The translations under genes and the position numbers were made by a program. This document shows positions 6,275-10,901 of a stretch of DNA of 10,901 nt, piece by piece. The notes beneath the pieces are model-generated. The model worked only from the letters and a program-made list of their open reading frames with translations. It did no database searches and was not told where the DNA came from. Origin of the DNA: an uncultured Collinsella sp. GTDB taxonomy: Bacteria; Actinomycetota; Coriobacteriia; Coriobacteriales; Coriobacteriaceae. The DNA is taken from contig CABSAN010000066.1 in NCBI GenBank assembly GCA_902475785.1, positions 1 through 10,901 on the forward strand, in the 5' to 3' direction. How positions within the stretch are numbered: position 1 is the first letter of the stretch; each line of letters opens with the position of its first letter.

Positions 6275-7588
6275 CTACAGGCGCTCGCGAACCGCCTCGA
6301 CGACGTTGGCCAGATCGGCAAGGACCTCTTCGTGGCTCTCCATGTCGCGCACCTTAACCTTGCCGACGGCAAGCTCGTCGCCGCCCAGAACCAGGATGAG
6401 CTTGGCGCCCACCTTATCGGCCTGCTTAAACTGGGCTTTGAGCGAACGGCCCTGATAGTCGGCCTCGGTCACGATACCTGCGGCGCGAAGCTCCTGCGTA
6501 ATGGCAAAGACGTTCTGGCGCAGCTCCTTGCCTGCGTTGGCGACATAGACGCACGGGGCCTCCTCGGCACCCAGATCGCTGCCAAAGGCCTGCAGGGCCA
6601 GCAGGGCGCGCTCAAAACCGACGGCAAAGCCGACGCCCGCCGTGGGCTTGCCGCCCTCGAGCTCGACCAGGCCGTCGTAGCGGCCGCCGCCACCGATGGA
6701 GCCGACGCCGGCGCCGGGGGCCTCGACCTCAAAGACAGTACGGGTGTAGTAGTCCAGGCCGCGCACCAAGGTGGGATCCTCGACATACTCGATACCGGCG
6801 GCATCCAGATAGCGCTTGACCTGCTCGTAGTGCTCGCGGCACTCGTCGCACAGGTTGTCACCCATCAGCGGAGCCTCGGCCATGATCTCGCGGCAGTGGT
6901 CGTTCTTGCAGTCGAAGGCACGCAGCGGGTTGAGCTCGGCGCGCTCGCGGCACTCGTCGCACATCTCGTCGGCGTGATCGAGGATAAACTGCTTGACCTG
7001 CTCGCGATAGGCCGGACGACACTGGGCGTCACCCATCGAGTTGATGAGCAGACGAAGCTTGGAAAGATCGAAGCCCAGGCGCTTGTAGAACTCCATGAGC
7101 ATGATGATGCACTCGGCGTCTGCCGCCGGATCGGGAGCGCCGAGCCACTCGATACCCACCTGGTGGAACTGGCGCAGGCGGCCCTTCTGGGGACGCTCGC
7201 CGCGGAACATGGCCTCGGCGTAGTACGCCTTAAACGGCGTGGAGCCCTGGGGCACCAGGTTGTTCTCGACGACGGCGCGCACCACGCCGGCCGTGCCCTC
7301 GGGGCGAAGTGCCAGGCGCTGCTTGGGCTTGAGCTTGGTATCGGTACCCTCGGTAAAGACGCGCTCCAGGTTGGCGCCGCTAAACACGCGGAACATCTCC
7401 TTGCGCACGACGTCGGTCGACTGGCCGATGCCGTGGACAAAGACGTCCACCTGCTCGATCGCGGGCGTCTCGATAGGTTTAAAACCAAACGGCTCGAACA
7501 CGCCGGCAGCGATCTGCTGCATCTTTTGCCAGGCGCGCATCTCGGCGCCGATAAGGTCGCGGGTTCCCTCCGCCTTCTGTGCCTGCAT
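6275..7588 (-). CDS. hisS: Histidyl-tRNA synthetase
   Basis: A class II aminoacyl-tRNA synthetase that charges tRNA-His with histidine in the cytosol. Numbered from ATG at 7588 (437 residues): the N-terminal GTRD, motif 2 region with LRPEGTAG (94-101) and FRGERPQKGRLRQFHQ (128-143), the histidine-specific LVRGLDYYTR (274-283) and GGGRYDG segments, and motif 3 VGFAVGFERA (319-328). A C-terminal anticodon-binding domain follows from about residue 345. The insertion between motif 2 and the histidine motifs carries six cysteines (210, 213, 227, 232, 247, 250), a pattern I recall from many bacterial HisRS proteins. A TTG two codons upstream is in frame, but AAGGTG is spaced 7 nt from the ATG and only 1 nt from the TTG, which decides the start. 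The gene is monocistronic, with a TATAAT box at 7631-7636. aspS, often its neighbour, is not downstream here. Confidence 0.98.
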   Translation of the reverse strand: MQAQKAEGTRDLIGAEMRAWQKMQQIAAGVFEPFGFKPIETPAIEQVDVFVHGIGQSTDVVRKEMFRVFSGANLERVFTEGTDTKLKPKQRLALRPEGTAGVVRAVVENNLVPQGSTPFKAYYAEAMFRGERPQKGRLRQFHQVGIEWLGAPDPAADAECIIMLMEFYKRLGFDLSKLRLLINSMGDAQCRPAYREQVKQFILDHADEMCDECRERAELNPLRAFDCKNDHCREIMAEAPLMGDNLCDECREHYEQVKRYLDAAGIEYVEDPTLVRGLDYYTRTVFEVEAPGAGVGSIGGGGRYDGLVELEGGKPTAGVGFAVGFERALLALQAFGSDLGAEEAPCVYVANAGKELRQNVFAITQELRAAGIVTEADYQGRSLKAQFKQADKVGAKLILVLGGDELAVGKVKVRDMESHEEVLADLANVVEAVRERL

Positions 7589-7630
7589 GGGCAAACACCT
7601 TTCTTTTGTATCGCGTCATAGGTAACACTC

Positions 7631-7636
7631 ATTATA
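7631..7636 (-). promoter_or_regulatory. -10 box of the hisS promoter
   Basis: A perfect TATAAT on the minus strand is placed for a start near 7624 and a leader of about 36 nt. The -35 position falls in the tail of the preceding terminator (ggtttgtgtttgtg) and matches consensus poorly. The leader is too short for a T-box. Confidence 0.75.
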
Positions 7637-7650
7637 CGGCACAAACACAA

Positions 7651-7716
7651 ACCGCGGCGGCGCGTCTGACCGAACGAGGGTATGGGAACTCGTTCGGCCA
7701 GATGCGCCGCCGCGGT
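7651..7716 (-). terminator. Strong terminator after the MFS remnant
   Basis: Arms 7651-7678 and 7689-7716 form a 28-bp stem around a 10-nt loop. There is a perfect 13-bp GC-rich base (accgcggcggcgc) and only two non-Watson-Crick positions, 7664/7703 and 7669/7698. On the minus strand it is followed by the T-rich tail TTTGTGTTTGTG. It lies 44 nt after the stop at 7760 and insulates the hisS promoter. Confidence 0.88.
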
Positions 7717-7759
7717 AGCCACGGACGAAGCGGACAAGCGGCAATGCGCTTTGGCCTAT

Positions 7760-8257
7760 CTACTCCCCCGCCACGCTCGCGCGCAACTTGGCGGCGATAG
7801 GCTCGGATGCTAGCAGGAACACAAGCATGACCACGGAGCACGCCAGGCACACAATCCAGGTGCTCGCAAAGGAGCCCGTGACATCGAACAGCACGCCCGA
7901 GACAATGGCGCCCACGGTGCCGCCGACCATCTCGAGCGAGGTAATAGTGCCCGTGACCTTGCCGAGGTCGGCCATGCCAAACTGCTTGGACGCGGCGATG
8001 GTAGGCGTGATGGTGCCCATGCACGTTCCGATACCAAAGCTCACCGCGGCCACGATGGGACCGAGGTCCGTCGTCGGGAAGCACAACGCCACGCAGGCGA
8101 TAATGCACGCAACGGAGCCAAGGATATTGCCAAAGCGCAGGCCAAAACGGTCACAGATCGCGCCGAGCGAAATCTTGGCGATAACGACCGTGGCCATGAT
8201 GACAAAGCCGGAGGCCACGACGAGCCAACCGGGGAAGAATTTATGCTGCTGGGCTAT
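7760..8257 (-). pseudogene. Truncated MFS transporter: N-terminus joined to the last helices, ATA in place of the start codon
   Basis: The frame reads (I)AQQHKFFPGWLVVASGF... from an ATA at 8257, then motif A GAICDRFGLRFG, four hydrophobic segments, and DVTGSFASTW before the final helix. The total is about 165 residues against about 400 for a normal MFS protein. The first 20-odd residues look like the N-terminus and helix 1. The rest matches the part from the helix 8/9 loop to helix 12, so helices 2-7 appear to be missing without a frame change. AAGGAG (8269-8264) inside the last codons of the M20 gene is spaced 6 nt from the ATA, exactly where an ATG should be. A GTG at 8218 is the first standard start but has no Shine-Dalgarno. 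The original protein probably transported the substrate or product of the amidohydrolase. Weak initiation at AUA cannot be excluded. Confidence 0.82.
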
Positions 8258-8260
8258 GGA

Positions 8261-9559
8261 TTACTCCTTGTGGTCGGCGATGTAGCCCAAAGCGACGGCG
8301 GCATAAGCCGCGGCGCCAAGGGGAAGCTCGGCATCGCTAAAACGTGCCTTGGGATGATGCTGAGCAAAATGCTCGTCCGTATCAGTCACGGCAGCGCCCA
8401 CGGTAAAGTACGCACTCGGGATCTCGCTCGAGATCAACGCGAAGTCCTCGCTCGCCATGGCGTGGAACAGCGGCAGGAAGGCGGACTTGGGCAGCACCGC
8501 GCCCACGTAGCCAAGCGACGCCTGCGTCATATCGTCATCGAGTACGAGTGGGGGAACATCCGAGAGCGTCTCAATAGTCGCCGGCGTACGATAGGTCGTG
8601 GCAACGCCTTTGACGACCTCCGCGATACGGGCCTTGAGGTGCTCCATGAGCTCGACATCGAAGCCACGCAGCGTTCCCTCGAGCACACAAGTATCAGGGA
8701 TGACATTTGCGGCCTGACCGCCGGCGAACTTGCCAACGGTAAGCGCGACCTCCTTGGCCGCCGACACTTCGCGAGCGATAAGCTCCTGAAGTGCCAGATG
8801 CACGTGCACGCCGGCCGTGATGGGGTCGATGCAGATCTCGGGGCTCGAGCCATGGCCGCCCTTGCCCTGAAGCGTGATGCGAAAACCGTACACGCCCGAG
8901 AGCGCCGGACTGCCGTAGAGCACCAGGCCAAGCGGCGACTGGCTATTGACATGCATGGCAAAGGCGACCTGAGGACGCGGGTTCTGAAGCAGACCGTCGG
9001 CGATGGCGGCGCGGGCACCCTCAAAGGTTTCCTCGCCCGGCTGGAACAGCAACTTAACCGTGGCGTTGGCATCAACAAGCGCGGACTCGCGGGCCTTGAG
9101 CAGGCGCGCCGCTCCAAGCAACGCCGTTGCGTGCATATCGTGTCCACATGCGTGCATGCAGCCGTTCGTAGAGGCGAAAGGCTCGCCGGATTCCTCGGCA
9201 ACGGGCAGGGCATCCATGTCGCCACGCAGCATAACGACCGTACCGGCCTGCTCGTCCGTGCAGACGCCATTGCCCTGGGCCGCGGCGGCACCGGCGCCGA
9301 CAAGGCCCACAACACAGGAACCATCGACGAGCGTGGCAAACGGGATGTCCATCTCGGTCAGGCGCGCTTGGATATACGCAGAGGTCTGTGGGAGGCTATT
9401 ACCCAGCTCGGGCATCTGGTGGAGATCGTGTCGCCACGCAGCGAGCTCGTCTGCAAAAGCCTGAGCTTCTGCAACAAGACCGTCACCGATAGCGGCCTGC
9501 GCCGCCGCGGTGGCCTTGGGCGCTGATTGCGGTTGAAGATCGGACAAAGCTGGTGCCAT
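8261..9559 (-). CDS. M20D-family metal-dependent amidohydrolase / N-acyl amino acid hydrolase
   Basis: A 432-residue cytosolic hydrolase of the M20D (AbgB/HipO/YxeP-like) family, which cleaves amide bonds of N-acyl or N-aryl amino acids or related conjugates using a bimetal centre. Visible: WRHDLHQMPELG (42-53), LRGDMDALPVAE (111-122), ligands C138 and H140 in MHACGHDMHAT, the catalytic Glu pair E176/E177 in LLFQPGEE, H203 in AMHV, the lid-domain segment KGGHGSSPE (233-241), MASEDFA (368-374) and the C-terminal HHPKARF. Start: ATG at 9559 has GGAGG at 6-nt spacing; an upstream in-frame ATG at 9613 would add 18 unconserved residues and has no such site. The last codons carry the Shine-Dalgarno of the MFS remnant, so the two were one operon. 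The substrate cannot be read from sequence. Confidence 0.95.
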   Translation of the reverse strand: MAPALSDLQPQSAPKATAAAQAAIGDGLVAEAQAFADELAAWRHDLHQMPELGNSLPQTSAYIQARLTEMDIPFATLVDGSCVVGLVGAGAAAAQGNGVCTDEQAGTVVMLRGDMDALPVAEESGEPFASTNGCMHACGHDMHATALLGAARLLKARESALVDANATVKLLFQPGEETFEGARAAIADGLLQNPRPQVAFAMHVNSQSPLGLVLYGSPALSGVYGFRITLQGKGGHGSSPEICIDPITAGVHVHLALQELIAREVSAAKEVALTVGKFAGGQAANVIPDTCVLEGTLRGFDVELMEHLKARIAEVVKGVATTYRTPATIETLSDVPPLVLDDDMTQASLGYVGAVLPKSAFLPLFHAMASEDFALISSEIPSAYFTVGAAVTDTDEHFAQHHPKARFSDAELPLGAAAYAAVALGYIADHKE

Positions 9560-9589
9560 AGATGCCCTCCAGTATCGTTTTTGCAGCAA

Positions 9590-9611
9590 GCACTTTGATA
9601 GCGTAAAGTGC
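9590..9611. promoter_or_regulatory. Inverted repeat in the upstream region of the amidohydrolase gene
   Basis: gcacttt (9590-9596) and aaagtgc (9605-9611) form a 7-bp inverted repeat with an 8-nt centre, 31 nt upstream of the M20 start and inside the only space available for its promoter. Size and spacing suit a repressor operator. No clear -35/-10 pair overlaps it, and a chance origin is possible. Confidence 0.35.
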
Positions 9612-9635
9612 AAGGTACAACTTTAAGGGCGAGGC

Positions 9636-9664
9636 ATAAAAAATGCCGCCCCAGGAGGGCGGCG
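9636..9664 (-). terminator. Terminator of the EamA transporter gene
   Basis: gccgccc (9645-9651) pairs with gggcggc (9657-9663) around a 5-nt loop. On the minus strand the stem is followed by ATTTTTTATG, a six-T run. It lies 12 nt after the transporter stop, a textbook intrinsic terminator that separates this gene from the amidohydrolase gene. Confidence 0.92.
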
Positions 9665-9675
9665 CAACAAGTTGT

Positions 9676-10659
9676 TTACAATTGCGGGCGCGGCTTTCGA
9701 CGCAAAAAATCGAAGTGAGTCTCGCTCAAGATAATCGACAGGAAGATGAGCGCGAAGCCGGCGAGCAGGCGCGAGGTGAGCGCCTCCCCCATCAGCAGCA
9801 CCGAGAACAGCACACCCGAAGGCGACTCCATCGCAAGGAGCAGCGAGCCCGTCGAGGCTGGGACATGCGCCAGGCCGACGTTTTGGATGAGCAGAGCCGC
9901 GCATGTGCAGCCCACCGAGAGAAACGCCATCGCACTGATAAAGCTCGGCGTCCACACGGACAGAGGCGCTTGGGTCTCGAATAGCAGCGACGTTGCCAGG
10001 CTCAGCACGCCGTTGCCCACAAACATCCAAAACGTGATGACGTTGATGTCCATTTTGCGACCGTACTTGGCAGTCACCGCCATCTGGATGGCGAAAAAGG
10101 CCGAACCCGCCAGCGTAATGACGTCACCAATGTTGAATTCAACGCTATCGAGTGCGACGAGGCCAATGCCCGCTAGGCACAGCAGCGCGGCACCCAAGTT
10201 GTAGCGCGTGAACTTTTCGCCGCTCAGGAAATAGCTCGCGAACGGCACAAGGATGCAATACGTGCCCGTCAAAAAAGCATTCTTGCCCGCCGTAGTATGT
10301 GCCAGACCGACCGTCTGCAACGCATAGGCCGCCCACATGAGCACGCCCATACTCAGGCCAACGATCAGGTTGCGAGCGTTGAGGTGCGCGATGATGCGCT
10401 TGTGGAAGACGGCAAACATGACCAACGCTGCGGGCAGAAAACGTACATAGAGCAGCGCGAACACCGGAATGGTGCCGAGTGCGTCCTTCATAGTGGTAAA
10501 GGAGTAGCCCCAGATGACCGCCACCGAAAGGAGCAGAACCTTCCAGAACAGCGGAGAGCGTGCGCCGGCGCCCCGGGGAATACCGCCCGCGCCCAAATCC
10601 TCACGGGCTACTGGGCTATCGGGCAAGTTTTCGATTTCGTTGGCAGCGTATTGGGCCAT
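9676..10659 (-). CDS. EamA/DMT-superfamily transporter, ten-helix exporter type
   Basis: A 327-residue inner-membrane protein with a hydrophilic N-terminal tail of about 38 residues and then two EamA repeats, about 42-170 and 178-311, each with five hydrophobic segments. The repeats show the paired family signature: GLAHTTAGKNAFLTGTY at 118-134 and GLAHVPASTGSLLLAMESP at 262-280. The first helix begins KVLLLSVAVIWGYSF. The basic C-terminus (RRKPRPQL) fits a cytosolic end. ATG at 10659 has GAGGA at 6-nt spacing. Members export amino acids, metabolites or drugs; the substrate cannot be told here. The gene is monocistronic, with terminators on both sides and a TTGACC -35-like site at 10723-10728. 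Confidence 0.95.
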   Translation of the reverse strand: MAQYAANEIENLPDSPVAREDLGAGGIPRGAGARSPLFWKVLLLSVAVIWGYSFTTMKDALGTIPVFALLYVRFLPAALVMFAVFHKRIIAHLNARNLIVGLSMGVLMWAAYALQTVGLAHTTAGKNAFLTGTYCILVPFASYFLSGEKFTRYNLGAALLCLAGIGLVALDSVEFNIGDVITLAGSAFFAIQMAVTAKYGRKMDINVITFWMFVGNGVLSLATSLLFETQAPLSVWTPSFISAMAFLSVGCTCAALLIQNVGLAHVPASTGSLLLAMESPSGVLFSVLLMGEALTSRLLAGFALIFLSIILSETHFDFLRRKPRPQL

Positions 10660-10699
10660 GGAACATCCTCACACTCAATCTGGGCGTGGTGTCCGCACG

Positions 10700-10728
10700 C
10701 GTATGGCTGCGTGCCGCCTCATGGTCAA
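10700..10728 (-). promoter_or_regulatory. Possible promoter of the EamA transporter gene
   Basis: TTGACC (10728-10723) is a five-of-six -35 match. At 17 nt spacing lies CATACG (10705-10700), a poor -10. The site sits between the upstream terminator and the transporter start, where a promoter must be. Confidence 0.35.
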
Positions 10729-10735
10729 ATAAAAA

Positions 10736-10765
10736 CGGGACGCGCCGGACCCCCGGCACGCCCCG
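10736..10765 (-). terminator. Terminator of the gene entering at the right edge
   Basis: Minus-strand RNA folds a 13-bp stem, with arms cggggcgtgccgg and ccggcgcgtcccg around gggt, followed by TTTTTATTTG. Two positions pair only as G.U or U.G in minus-strand RNA and are A/C mismatches in the plus strand, which fixes the orientation. It lies about 40 nt after the TAG at 10807. Confidence 0.88.
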
Positions 10766-10806
10766 CTACTGTAGCAACAACCAGCGTTGCACCGCAATCC
10801 AGCCCG

Positions 10807-10901
10807 CTAAAGTACCGACTTGAAAAACCTCGATGTTCCGTCAACGTCAGACACTATGACCCAATCCAGGGGCACGGAAACGACAGGAGCCCCCGCTCGT
10901 G
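10807..10901 (-). CDS. 3' end of an unidentified gene, cut by the window edge
   Basis: One minus-strand frame is open from the right edge to TAG at 10807 and gives 30 complete residues, including APVVSVPLDWVIVSDVDGT and ending FFKSVL. Its codons (GTC, GTT, TCC, GTG, CCC, CTG) match neighbouring genes. It is the longest frame open to the edge; the other two are closed at 10849 and 10856. A strong minus-strand terminator 40 nt downstream supports a real gene end here. The fragment is too short to name. Confidence 0.55.
   Translation of the reverse strand, partial: RAGAPVVSVPLDWVIVSDVDGTSRFFKSVL

Noticed and set aside
6830..6965. Six-cysteine segment inside HisRS as a foreign zinc-domain insertion
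   Set aside because: As I recall, similar CxxC...C...CxxC segments are common in bacterial HisRS, and the reading frame and codon use are uniform with the rest of the gene.
7589..7594. TTG start two codons upstream for hisS
   Set aside because: The AAGGTG site would be only 1 nt away from TTG but is 7 nt from ATG 7588.
940..7621. Very long plus-strand open frames (for example 940-2079, 3498-6005, 6128-7621), with another at 8243-9526
   Set aside because: They lie exactly antisense to larA, ppc, hisS and the amidohydrolase gene. Their translations are low-complexity (rich in Gly, Val, Leu, His, Asp) and carry no domain signature. High GC at third positions of the real genes explains them.
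9560..9613. Upstream ATG for the amidohydrolase, adding 18 residues
   Set aside because: GGAGG is ideally placed for ATG 9559. The extra residues cover the likely promoter and the inverted repeat and do not resemble the family.

Overview
All convincing genes in this window lie on the minus strand. They are GC-rich, tightly packed and separated by strong intrinsic terminators. The protein flavour fits a Gram-positive, fermentative gut actinobacterium of the Coriobacteriia, probably Collinsella or a close relative: Lactobacillus-like LarA, a PEP carboxylase ending in QNTG, and HisRS with a Cys-rich insertion. That placement is inferred from composition and protein character; no rRNA or other phylogenetic marker is present.

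Read in the direction of transcription, right to left: (1) the 3' tail of an unidentified gene enters at the right edge (10807-10901) and ends at a G.U-containing terminator (10736-10765). (2) An EamA/DMT-family exporter (9676-10659) follows, with its own terminator. (3) An M20D amidohydrolase (8261-9559) is followed directly by a crippled MFS transporter gene (7760-8257). The MFS gene keeps its Shine-Dalgarno inside the last codons of the amidohydrolase, but has ATA where ATG is expected and lacks about half its membrane helices. A 28-bp-stem terminator closes this unit. (4) hisS (6275-7588) has a consensus TATAAT box and a terminator. (5) ppc (3204-6029) also has a consensus TATAAT box. (6) A 989-bp gene-poor region (2215-3203) holds a 127-bp imperfect palindrome, a broken half-copy of it, degenerate tandem repeats, and a small transcription unit. 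That unit has a promoter, a Shine-Dalgarno, a 92-codon frame with two in-frame TAA codons, and a terminator. (7) larA (937-2214), nickel-pincer lactate racemase, is followed by an aquaglyceroporin gene (156-887) in the position of larD. A hairpin of the same family as the core of the large palindrome ends the window.

Functionally, larA plus the channel form a lactate racemisation and lactic acid flux module. The nickel-pincer cofactor genes larB, larC and larE are not in the window and must be elsewhere for LarA to work. ppc supplies oxaloacetate by CO2 fixation, which suits a mixed-acid fermenter. hisS, the exporter and the amidohydrolase are ordinary neighbours.

There is no convincing defence system, prophage, CRISPR array or insertion sequence. 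The least ordinary items are the palindromic repeat family found downstream of minus-strand genes, the decayed mini-gene upstream of larA, the NQA motif in the lactate-type channel, and the truncated MFS gene.
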